From NCBI RefSeq assembly GCF_013373865.1, contig NC_050470.1:8354373-8418372 (forward strand): 64,000 bases of DNA, in the 5' to 3' direction. The notes beneath the pieces are model-generated. The model was not told the origin of the DNA. It worked only from the letters and a program-made list of their open reading frames with translations, and made no database searches. Numbering within the stretch: the first letter of the stretch is position 1; every line of letters starts with the position of its first letter. This stretch comes from Monomorium pharaonis (taxonomy: Eukaryota > Arthropoda > Insecta > Hymenoptera > Formicidae). The position numbers and the translations under genes were made by a program. Shown here in pieces: positions 14,401 through 24,802 of this stretch.

Positions 14401-15080
14401 GTATTCCGGAGTGGAGGGAAAAGTTCTTCAGGCACAGGGTCTCCACGTAGCGCACATCGCCCAACTGTACTGCCGAGTAAAGCTTCAAACGTAAGTATTA
14501 TTAGCGTGTTATTGATGTGGCGATAGCTGGTAGATAAATTTAAATTAAAAATAAGAATCTTTAGGTGTGTCAGTCCGGATAAAATTGCCTCGCCTAGCGG
14601 CGGTAAGACCATCGCGAAATCGCGGCTTCTGCCAGCTATGCCTAATCCTCAGTTCAGCATAGATTTCCATATAGACGGCGACGGTGTGCCGAGGCAGGCG
14701 TTGCTCATATTCGAGATCAGGAGTGCCAGCAAGGAGTTGTTGGCCAGTCGACGTATAACTCTACACGAATTGCTAGGTATAATATTTTCTATATAAATGT
14801 ACATATAAGAGGAACATACAAGATATTTCTAATTACGTTTTATATATATGTTTATATAACCTTTAATAAAAATCTATATTCATAAAATCATTTACAAATA
14901 TTATATGAGATTTCTTTGAAAACAGGTGTGTCCGCAGCTACCGACGAGATTCACACGTGGTTGGCGTTGAATAACGGCGCCTCGTTAGAAGTACAAATCG
15001 CTCACGGAAGGGAGTTTAAGAGTAAATCGGCGAAAAAGTTATTTCGCTCTTGGTCTGTTCATCGGATAGGGAAAATATGA
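2474..15080 (+). CDS. SMP and multi-C2 domain lipid-transfer protein, E-Syt/tricalbin-like (5' partial)
   Basis: Eighteen exons with GT-AG borders and continuous phase give about 1,175 residues plus a stop: 2474-2673, 6795-7045, 9060-9145, 9334-9532, 9836-10203, 10695-10920, 11038-11186, 11820-11914, 12019-12192, 12404-12601, 12691-12960, 13045-13218, 13311-13509, 13631-13860, 13922-14141, 14370-14490, 14565-14776, 14926-15080. In order there is a glycine-rich leader; a hydrophobic hairpin-like anchor (exon 2, ALYLGVALAITWIIG onward); an SMP domain from AEWLTLLINKWW through SVSFLEKPDVWFS to the WLVDPG region (exons 2-5); a degenerate C2 (exons 5-7); a C2 starting VLVVYIHSADNL (exons 8-10); a canonical C2 (exons 11-12, AKDLNGFSDPF and LWDHDTFGMKDYLG, with aspartates placed for calcium); a linker with a run of six prolines (exon 13); and a weak C-terminal C2 (exons 16-18). 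SMP-C2 proteins tether the ER to other membranes and move lipids; that role is inferred from the family. It is too diverged for me to assign orthology to E-Syt2. The first exon is missing. Confidence 0.88.
2674..6794 (+). other. First visible intron of the SMP-C2 gene
   Basis: A 4.1-kb intron between the glycine-rich exon and the membrane-anchor exon. The donor is CAG|GTACAT and the acceptor TTTGCAG. It holds a CTT-rich run near 2826-2850 and long AT-rich tracts (4900-5330). I saw no additional exon in it. Confidence 0.7.
11341..11376 (+). CDS. Candidate 36-nt microexon of the SMP-C2 gene
   Basis: The sequence is preceded by a good acceptor (ATATTTTCAG) and followed by a donor (GTAAAT). It is exactly 36 nt and sits in a phase-1 intron between the exons ending at 11186 and starting at 11820. 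Inserted there it stays open and adds VSRDSCNKAHKA just before the C2 domain that starts GVLVVYIHSADNL. Skipping it also keeps the frame, because the flanking exons join in phase without it. It could be a cassette or a constitutive exon; transcripts would decide. Confidence 0.55.
11600..11782. repeat. 183-bp intronic inverted repeat (hairpin)
   Basis: The left arm 11600-11681 and right arm 11700-11782 are reverse complements at roughly three quarters of positions, with an 18-nt loop. Perfect blocks include TTGAATTCATT and ACAGAAAAGTTG. It ends 37 bp before the acceptor-adjacent exon at 11820 and lies after the candidate microexon. It may be a foldback MITE or a transcribed hairpin precursor. 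Confidence 0.85.
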
Positions 15081-15396
15081 AATCTAAAGAAAACCAGACA
15101 CTAAGGAGTTCAAGTTCGAGAAGGCGAATCTCGTCAGCATTTGCCGTTATGTTGATAGGGAATGGATAAAGAGAATTTTTATACCTCGTTAATGCGGTTT
15201 AATGAGGAATATTTTTTTGCAAACCGATTATCTTTTATAAGCTGTATAGAAAAATTCTTAATATCATGTCCAGCCACTCAATGTATTAAGACTTCAATAG
15301 CATTCCATATAACATTCAACTTGTTTTGTATGAATATATTAATTTATGAGAATTTATTATCTAAAATATAACTTTTGACAAAATTGTACAAGATAA

Positions 15397-15401
15397 ATTA
15401 A

Positions 15402-15402
<1 letters not shown>
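15397..15402 (+). other. Possible polyadenylation signal of the SMP-C2 gene
   Basis: An ATTAAA variant signal about 320 bp after the stop codon and just before the TA repeat. I see no AATAAA closer to the stop. The assignment is tentative. Confidence 0.3.

Positions 15403-15404
<2 letters not shown>

Positions 15405-15454
<50 letters not shown>
15405..15454. repeat. (AT)25 microsatellite
   Basis: Uninterrupted AT dinucleotides. Confidence 0.95.
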
Positions 15455-15458
<4 letters not shown>

Positions 15459-15649
15459 CACACAGAGATATATATGTTAAGTCTTAATTTATGTATATTA
15501 TAGATTTTTTAAATATTGCAATTTGCAAAACTTGATACAAAAAATTTGAGATATATCAATCAGAAATATACCATGTCATTCATTTGTAATTTCTGATATA
15601 TTACATTTGTACATTTACATGTATTACTATATAATATATTTCATATAAT

Positions 15650-15652
<3 letters not shown>

Positions 15653-15687
<35 letters not shown>
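15653..15687. repeat. (AT)n microsatellite
   Basis: A second AT tract about 200 bp after the first, in the same convergent 3' region. Confidence 0.93.
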
Positions 15688-15688
<1 letters not shown>

Positions 15689-16004
15689 CAAAATGTAATA
15701 ATATAATAGTACTAATAATAAGTGTATATTTTGTATTACTCAAATATATTATATATATTATACATACAATATTATATGTAGATATAAATATATTATCGAA
15801 GTTTATAATTCAAATTGCTTTTATATCACACAATTATTAAACATTACATATATGAAATTTGTATTTCAATAGATATAAACTTATATAAGAGATCGACAAA
15901 TGACACACTTTTTAATAGTCTTATTTCTCAAGATATACATTTTTTAAGTGTAGGCACATATATAAATTTTAAATCTGAAAAACTTGAAATCACAAAAGTA
16001 TATT

Positions 16005-16010
16005 TTTATT
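16005..16010 (-). other. Possible polyadenylation signal of SVIP
   Basis: TTTATT on the plus strand, which reads AATAAA on the minus strand, about 560 bp after the SVIP stop. Other AT-rich candidates exist nearby. Confidence 0.3.
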
Positions 16011-16566
16011 AAAGAAAGATTAACAATGAATAAGGGTTTTTTTTGCTCATCATTCTCATTCATCACTTAAAATTGATGTTCATAACTGTAACTCTTTGGA
16101 ACATATATAAATATTTATACATTATAACAAGTAAAAAAATAGAGACATGTCCATTTAATAGATTAAAGCAGAAGCAAAATTAAATTTTAAACGATGCAGA
16201 ACTTTGGGTTAGTGATAGTGTCAGTAGTATATTTTAGAACATGCACAATCATGTATATATACAAACTTACATATAAACCATAACAAAAAATATATATCAG
16301 CTGGAAACAAACCTTGGTTTTATTGATTGTTCGATTTCAGCTGATGTATTCTCGTTAAATTAAAAACACTCAAACACCTATTCCCTATAATTCTGTGTAA
16401 ATCATACAAAGTAAGATTGCACTTGTGTGACTATAATAGTATCATTGGTAACGTTAGGCCTGTCTTCACTTTGGTCAGCCAAGTGTTATGTAAAATACTT
16501 AATACCTTCCGAGTGGAAAAAACATAAGGCTCGATTCCATCAAGTCTCGTAGCACATTCCCTCAGT

Positions 16567-17139
16567 TTATTGTACCTGCCACTGAAATGATTTCATCAAG
16601 AGTTTTATGAAATCTTATCCAAGAGTACAGTACAAAACTTGCAATCGCAATGTATCCTTACTCGTAGCGCAGGCTGCGTGCCACTGGCAGCAGCCTCCTG
16701 TTCCCGCTTTTCAATCTCCAACGCCCGTCGCTGTTGCCTCTTAACGGACTCTATGTCCTTTATGCCCCGTTGCTGTTGCTCGGCTATCCTCCTCTCAGCC
16801 GCCTCTGCCTGTTTCCTGCGTATAGTTTCCTGAATGATTCAAGAGAGTAACGCGTCAGAAATGCTTTAGAGTTAGAGAACCTAGGACATGAGTTTTGCGG
16901 TGCAGAGAATCAAAAAGATATGAACGGCGGACTCGAGGAAGAGATAAAAAAAAGTGTCTGCGCTTACCAAGAGTGTCACGACGTGTTTAACAAACTTTCG
17001 TTGATCGTCCACGGATTAATATTTATACATCGCGCATTTATAACTTAACTTAACCTAAATGCGGAAGACGCACCCGATCGGGAGTGAGATCCTCGTATGA
17101 CGATGGTCCCTTGTCGCAGGACCCGCAACAGTTACCCAT
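16567..17139 (-). CDS. SVIP: SVIP, small VCP/p97-interacting protein
   Basis: Three minus-strand exons with GT-AG borders: 17074-17139, 16662-16829 and 16567-16581. They give 82 residues and a stop, close to the 77 residues of the human protein. The N-terminus MGNCCGSCDKG has a glycine at position 2 for myristoylation and a cysteine pair suited to palmitoylation, so membrane attachment is expected. Residues 26-36 match the p97-binding VIM consensus RX5AAX2R exactly (R26, A32, A33, R36). A charged helix with RGIKDIESVKRQQ follows, as in vertebrate SVIP, and the last exon encodes only WQVQ. In known animals SVIP binds p97 and restrains Hrd1/gp78 ER-associated degradation, and it has been linked to lysosomes and autophagy. 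The gene is convergent with the SMP-C2 gene. The coding part is too short and too split to show up as one long open frame. Confidence 0.93.
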
Positions 17140-20100
17140 GTTGAATCGTTACTCGTGCAAAACGTATACTGCAAACGTCGCCTTTAAAGTGGATAAACGA
17201 GCGGACGGCGTTTGACAGATCCGAGCAACGGCTGTCGTCAACAATAGCCGACGGCCGACGGCCATATGTAGTGTAGATGCAGTATCGTCACTTATTGGGT
17301 CTCCCGGTACCCGTGAACAATAAATAGTATCGACAGAAATCATTTGCAATGATTTGCGGCAAGGAAAAAAATTCCTTACCATGGAATGAAAATTTATTGA
17401 AAGTAATTTGTTGCCCATAAAGCTTTAAATCTGATAATTTACGAGGTAAAAGAAATTATGCGTTTTATGTGCTACTTGCAAAATAAAAATTAATAAAACG
17501 AATAAAAGCACACAAAAGCGAAATAAATAACATTTTATTTTCCATTTGTTCCGTTTTCAAATCATTAAATTTATATTACAATATTTGCAATAAAATTGAT
17601 AAAAAAGAAATATAAATTATACAAAATTATACAAAATAAATATTAATTTAAAAAATTTGTACAAAAATAAAAATTATATCTCGCGCTTTTTGATATAAAA
17701 TTAAATGCAAATAAAGTAAAATAAAAAGAATATTATCAAAAATAAAATATATTTCTTTTATCGCATGTTGTCGTAAGAAATAATATTTGAAGGCTATTTT
17801 AATTAGAAATACGTTTTTAATTGCCCGAGTATTTAATCGACGATCGATCGATGTCTCCCAATTATAATCCCATCTTGAAATTTTATCCACATTCACGGCT
17901 GCAGTTTCATGATTATAAACGTGAACAACTCATTGATAATGAACTGTGCAATTACCGTGCGATAAGTCTTATCAAGCAACTTGCGTTATGTTTCCGGCTT
18001 ATCCGGAGCGGCAGAGATCGTATCTATAATCTACCCCGTCGTTGTTTACGCGATATGCAATAACGCGCGGAGGCGTTAAACACTATTTGTCCCGGAAAAT
18101 GAAGTTTGGTAGCGTATACGTTTCAAGAACAACACCACAGGCAAGGCGCGGAAACCGAGAGGAGGATCCGATTATTTCGCTTGGCAATTATAAGGGAGCT
18201 GAACTGTGAGCCCTCCGTTTGTGCGCGGTGACGCTAATGTTCGCACCGAAAACTCCCCGTTTCTCGCCGACCGATAGCTCCGACTGGCAAATTGAATTTT
18301 CTCTATATTAGCGCTATATCACAGCGTCTATTCTACGCCTCTACGGGCGAATCGAGTTTCGCGTGTGCAACGTCCTCCGCCGTGCGCTACCGACTTTGCA
18401 AAAGTGCGCTCGCACGCTCCCCGGACGACGTGTCAATTTTGCCCGCGAACCGGTTGGATTTTGCTCTACACCGCTGACCGTAAAACTGATATCCATTTTC
18501 CCCAGCGTAAAGCTGCGTTTAAAATAAATTCGTGCCTCCCTGCAGAATTTGACCTAGTAAAAAGTGGGGAAATTTCCAAGGGATTTGATAATCCTCGTTG
18601 CGTCAAAAATTAACGCGCCAATACTGCTCGCATTTGCGTTCCTCAATATTTTTATTTTGATAAAGGGATATCGCTACATTAACGTAAAACTAAAACACGT
18701 AAATAATATACACGTGTTAAATAAAATAAAATCATAATAAGTGTATGTTGTAAGCAATAATGTTTCATTAAAATTAAAATGTTTATTCGTACGTTATCAA
18801 ATTCTTTACAACCCAAGAATTAAATTAAAGGTCAAATTAAAGATTTTTACCCGGAAACCTTTGCCTTAACATTGTCACAAAAGAAAAGAGTTTTAAAACA
18901 GATATAAGACAAATGACCGTCTTGATTTAAATTTTGCCCGACACACATTTTTCCCGTTTCAACGAGTCTCCTTGAAATCTCATTATTAATGGAAGATTAC
19001 GATTGCGTATTCTGTAGACGGAACACGTGCACTTTTTAGCGAGCAAACTCGGGGCGAACGAAGGAAGCCTCAGTGTACATCGGCTTTCCACTATTCACGG
19101 CGATACGTACGTCTTCCCTTATTAATGTCGGCGCAGCTGGCGCGCGAACATCACGGCACACGACCGACAAAATTGAGGAAATTAATTGTCGCCGTCCCAG
19201 AGCGCGTTCTCCATCTCTTCCCCGGTGAAGAAAGGGACCGCGGGATATCGAGCAGCGCGTTACACACGTTGTTTGCACCCGCGATTAATCAACGTTCCCG
19301 ACCGCTCCGATATCAGACCCCGGGGGAATCCAATTCGTTTCAGCCGCTCTGCGTCCACTCGGGACAAAAAAAAAAAAATTATCGTTCGTTACCCGCTGGA
19401 GTATACCGCCGCAACAACCCCGTTGCCGAAAGCCTCCGAGAAGCTCCTCTCAAACTCTTGAAACGCGTCTACCGACCTCCCGGCGGAATACCTCCCATGC
19501 CATACGATAAATCGCATTCGGGGATTTCCGCTTCTTTTCGAAGCTCGACGAAATTGTTGATTTTCTTCGTGCGTTTGTCGATGAAAGTTTATAATAATTT
19601 GTTCTGATATAGCAACATTGTGAAATTATTAATATAAGAATTATACAAGAATTTTATTGACAATACAAAAAGATAACAAATATTACTGAATCATATTTTC
19701 CACCTGTGTTCTTCAACATATTGTTAAAATAATGAGATACTTTTCAAGTGTGATATTTATCACTTCCTTTATTTTGCTAATAAAGGATTTATCGACATTT
19801 CTATATATAATATTGAAAAAAGACCAGAAGCTAGTTTTTGTTAATTTTATATTAAATGACGCTTTATTAATTAAAAAGGCACTTGCTGTGTGTAATACGT
19901 AGATATTGAAAATCTTCGAGCGTAAGACTGCAGGTCAAAGGAAAAGAAAAATTGCGAAACTTTTTTTTGGTGCCGGCGCTCATTAGCATCGTGATGCGTG
20001 GTTAAATAAACATTGGGAAGTTTTTATGCATACAAAACTGGAGCGACCTTTCTCATTGTAGCTGCTAACAGACCGGGGCACGTGCCTAAGGTTGGATAAT

Positions 20101-23014
20101 GGGAAACAAGAAACAAGCGGAGAAAAGAGGAGTGCGGGAGAAAGAGATGGGGAAGATTATGCTCTTGGCAATGGCGCGCAATTATAGAACACGCGGCAAA
20201 CTTTCGCAATATCTGTACCCAACTTCCATTGCTTAATGCAGACTGCATTCTAAGGCGTGAGTGGCTTTTTAACCTTAGTCCGCCCGTTACTTCTTTCGCA
20301 TATATATTAGCTATTCTGGATGCCGTCTCTTAGATCTTCACTTTCACAAGTGCATCTCCCTGCGAGATTCGCGTAGCTCAAATCAATGACCCGCTATTAA
20401 ATAATAAGCAGTGATGAGATTCTCAATTGCTTCTTCATGCTTTATACATTTCGCCCGTGTCTTTTTCGTACACGAAGGAATTTTAATAAAATCTGTATGT
20501 AACTATTATAATAAATAACTATAAAATAATTGCAAAAATATAAATAATAATGCATCTTCTGTCTGCAAAGAGCATTAACTTTTTTCTAGAATGTTCATTT
20601 ACTTTTGTTTACTTTAATAACTTTTTGTCGTGTATGTCTTAAATCAATTTCATAAAAGTAACATTTTTTTACTATAAAAAATTATAATAATAATTTCTCT
20701 CTGATAAGGTCGCTTAATTATAAAAAGCATACATGTATGCTAAATTCATAAACTAGTAAGGAGTTTTGTCATTATCTTTGCCACAGTTCCGAAATTTCTT
20801 CGTACGATCCTGTAAACGTGTTTCCCCTACTTTCTTGGCAATGTGACATGGGGGAAAGTACACTGTAATCGGTCGCTGTATGTATGCGCACGATAGTTCG
20901 CAAACTCGTCACTAGGTTTCGCAGGCAGCTGAAAGCTACTCGTGAATAAAATGCTACCTCAAAGGGGATAAATTCGAGCTCCGAGCGGCGAAAAGCATAC
21001 TTACCTGGCGCAGAGGTTACCGTGATCATGAAGGCGGTTCCTCCAGGGCGAGGCTCTTCCATTGCACTACGGTTGAGCTGACCCTTGCGAATATCCCTAA
21101 TGTGGATATCTCGGGCGTACAATTTTTGATAGTCGGGACTGCGTTCGCGCTATCCCGGTGCTAAGAGAAGTCAAACAGAAAATAATCTTGAGAATATAAT
21201 ATCTTCTCGAGTGAGATAAATCAACCTAGAGGAGTAAACATTCTCTTGTTGAGTAAATCTTAGTAAGAGAGTTACATTTAACAGCGAGGATATTCTTCGA
21301 CTTAAATAAAGAGAAGATAATCTCATAACATTATATTATCACAATTTGTTCTCTCTCCGATATCTGTCTACGTTTTATAATATATAGTATTTTAGTAAAT
21401 CTTCTTTATGTATTTTTATATATTTCTTACTAAAGCAGACTTTTATGCATTAAAAAATAAATTCCATAGCAAAAATAATACAAGTGTGATAAAATAATAG
21501 AATATAGATGTAATAAATATAACCAAATAAGTAAATATGTAATAGTAGACAAATAGAAATAAAAATGTAAATTTAAACGAATAATCAATATTTTCATTTC
21601 CCGTATGTTATCGTGATACATTTTTTTGCAAATATATTACTTTGATTGTAACAATACATTTAAATATATTTTAAATGTTTTTCCGGCTTTTCGAATTTTG
21701 ACAGATATTAACTTTTTAAATACGCGTTTCCATTTTTGCAACATCCTCTCTCTGAACAAATAATAGTGAACGTGATGAAATTTATTTCCTCAATTCTTCA
21801 TATTTTTTGACAACAATAGCATTCACTCAAATCCTACATTGTGCAATAACATCGATAACGATGCAACGTGTCAGCTATTATCCGTTTTATATACAAGATG
21901 TTTTCCGAAATCGTCAAAATCTCTCTTTCTCTCACTCGCTCTCTGTGCGTGTGAGATAGTTCGATGTTTCTGAATGTTAAAGATGTAAAAACAAGTTGAT
22001 TCCGTCGATAAGACCGATCTTTTTCAACATTATCGCAAGTCGTATTTATCTGCTAAATGAACGCGGAATAAGGCATCCGACAGTTACCGGGGAGAATATA
22101 CGCCTCGTGTAAGTTACCGGTGGTACGAATTGTTGCCCTTTAAATTCCATTAAAAGCTGCAGGCACTAAATCGTGGCGTCCCGTGAGAGCAGACGGGGCA
22201 TGCGCCCCAGCCAGGCGCCGGCTGCTGCGGTTCCCGTGGGAGGTGCGCCGAGAGTACGAAAAGCAAGGACGACGGCTCGGCGAAGGCGCAACATAGCGCG
22301 CGCGCCTCGTTACGTTCTTCTCGCGCTCGCGGGGTTGAAACTCGGCTCAGTTGGATCGCGACACCCTCCGTCGAAGGGTCCGGCCGCGACAGGGTCGTCC
22401 CATGGTTGTGTGGCGGTGCGTGAAGAACCCGAGACCGGATGCGTGTCTCGTTTTTAACCCTCCGCGACCCATTCGCGAGAATAAGTATAACGCGATAGTC
22501 AGAGATAATAATGATATAAAGCGTTTTAATTAACTGCGAAAATATACGTAAAAAAATTTTAGAGAATCCTAAACAATAAAAGATAACAGTTATCTTTATT
22601 TATTTCTGTTAAGAACCACCTCTAAAAAAAAAAATACAAAGAATTTTTTTTTATTGTGCGAATGTAAAGTGCGCTCTCGCCGAGCCGCGCGATTCAATGG
22701 TCGGTAAATGTCGGCAGCAGGGGCATTAAATTATAAACTTGGTGCTTCCGAGTATGAACTCCGCTAATACCAAGGAGCTATTTTCGCGTAGGAACTAGGA
22801 ACCGATATCTCGGAACGCAAGGCCGGTAGATCAATATGACGATCAATCGCGCGCACGACGAGTCGCTGTAACGTGACGAGCGTGAATTACATCATTACGG
22901 TACACGTGCGTGGTGCTTCCACGACCATCGGCGGAACCAACAGCAACAATAATCCAAGGTCGTCGTGGGTGGCGGTGAGAGCAAGGTCGCCAGGGTCGCG
23001 GAATCGCGAGGAGA
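17140..23014. other. Intergenic region between SVIP and the SBSPON-like gene
   Basis: No convincing coding exon on either strand. AT-rich tracts (17450-17820, 18640-18900, 20460-20760, 21300-21720) alternate with GC-rich patches (18180-18480, 19040-19520). The right end, from about 22150, is CpG-rich and probably holds the promoter and leader of the SBSPON-like gene. Confidence 0.6.
22150..23014 (+). promoter_or_regulatory. CpG-rich putative promoter and 5' UTR of the SBSPON-like gene
   Basis: A patch of high GC and CpG at 22170-22460 is followed by a short AT-rich gap and another GC-rich stretch (22660-23014) leading directly into the start codon at 23015. An open frame at 22173-22457 is arginine- and alanine-rich, as expected from CpG-rich sequence, and resembles no family I know. 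No clear TATA box is seen. Confidence 0.4.
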
Positions 23015-24756
23015 ATGTGGAGGAAGGACGCGACCAGGTTGGCCAGGCTGATCGTCGTCGTCGCCACGCTGCTGATTTCCCTGACCGTTGACGGGATCGC
23101 CGCCGGCAGCTGCAGCTCCGCGAAGCTCTGTTGCCAGGGCAGGGACTCGGGCTGTGTCATTCAGAAGGAGTCGAACGAGATCCCCTCTATCGACAAACGC
23201 GCGATTCGCGACAAGCCGTGCTACTGCGACCACGCGTGTCTCAAGCTCGCCGATTGCTGCGACGACTTCAAAGAGACCTGCGGCGGTACGTAATTCGGCG
23301 ATTTTGTACGGAGGGGATTTGTGGGTTACCGATGGATAATGATAATTGATCGAAGAAGAAGAGGATGGACAAAAGCACAGAATAATTTAACGCTTGAATA
23401 ATGGATTACGAAAACAAATTGTTTAATAATTTAACACTTGAATAATTTATTACAAAAACAAATTGTTTTTGTCTATATAGACGATTACCTTTTTTAAATT
23501 CAATTTGAAAACAATTATTTTTCCCATTTTTATGCGTATTCGGCCAGGTCGCAGAGCTAGGAAACTTCATTTTCAGCCACAATAGATTTAATTTTCTGTG
23601 CCCATTTGAAGTACATATTGACGTTCTGTTTTCTCTGCGCAAGAAATACAATAGAATCATAAATGCTGCACACATGCAAACAAGCATACAAGTTAAAAAT
23701 ATATTTTTTTCATATTCATTAATTGCAAAAAGTTTTATGATAAGCAGTACTACTATGTCTAACATAAAAAAAGAGGTAATGAAGATATAATTGACGCTTT
23801 TATTAATTAAAATTAAATAAATCAATATTCGATTATAAAGTTAATATTACCAAATAATCATTTATAACAAAAAGCTGGAAAAATTAAAGTATAAAATAAA
23901 AAATTTCGATACATCAGTTAATCAAACTTGGAAACGTCGAAGAAATAATCAATTCTTAAAAGAAAATCGTCCGGAGCGTTGATTAATTGATAGACGACGG
24001 TCTCCGTCTCTATTTATCTGCGTTAATTACGCGCTTATATACACACACATACACACTCAATATGTCTCGAATTTCATAGAATTACGTTGGATCTTAAAAA
24101 CGTTTCCTGTGTAAGTAACGTACTTGCTTTAGCGCTTTACACAGAATTTGCTCACTAAGCGACTTGTTATCAGCGCGAAAGTTTCTAATATTAACGGTAT
24201 CGCGTTCGTATCGAAGGAGTATTTTGTTCACGAGGAATTTTGCACGGAAGTGTTTTTGTCGGGCGAAGAGTCCATTATTTTTCGTTCTTCACACATCGAT
24301 GTATCAACAACGTGCGATATGCGATTCGTTTTTTTTTTTGTACAATGCCTTTAAAACCAATATCCTCTTCCAATTTTCGATCAAAGCAACTACACATGAC
24401 CGCTCAAAAAGATGCTGATGGTGCGTTCCTCCAGCATCAGCACAATGTTGCACAACGTTTCGTCAGAATTTAATCAAATATCGAGCAATTATTAGTCTGA
24501 CGTGATATATTGCATTTAATAGAAACCGACGTGCTCTCGATGATCAAAACGCTTCAAATGATTGTGTCGCGTATCATTAAACACTGATTAATATATCAAC
24601 GTACAGAGTGTTCCAGTACATACGACAAAAAATTTTATTAAGGAAATTGAATTATCACGGAGAAATTATTCATTTGTTAGAATTAATTAAAATATCTCGC
24701 ACACTAATTTTTATCAGACGGCAGTTGAATATAAAAACAAATTTGAATAATGGAAA

Positions 24757-24802
<46 letters not shown>

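Larger units (their letters stand above)
15081..16566. other. Convergent 3' region between the SMP-C2 and SVIP genes
   Basis: Extremely AT-rich, with two long TA microsatellites. It must contain the 3' UTRs of both convergent genes. No coding exon is seen. Confidence 0.7.

Noticed and set aside
22173..22457. 94-codon Arg/Ala-rich plus-strand frame
   Set aside because: Composition is explained by CpG-rich promoter DNA. No splice link to the start at 23015.
23406..23825. Minus-strand 139-codon frame with two hydrophobic stretches
   Set aside because: It lies in an intron, overlaps the 44-bp tandem repeat, and has no recognisable family motif. AT-rich DNA often gives hydrophobic frames.
24603..24624. 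CAGAGTGTTCCAGTACATAC, resembling one end of a CAGGGTGT-type transposon
   Set aside because: No matching inverted end was found within a plausible distance.
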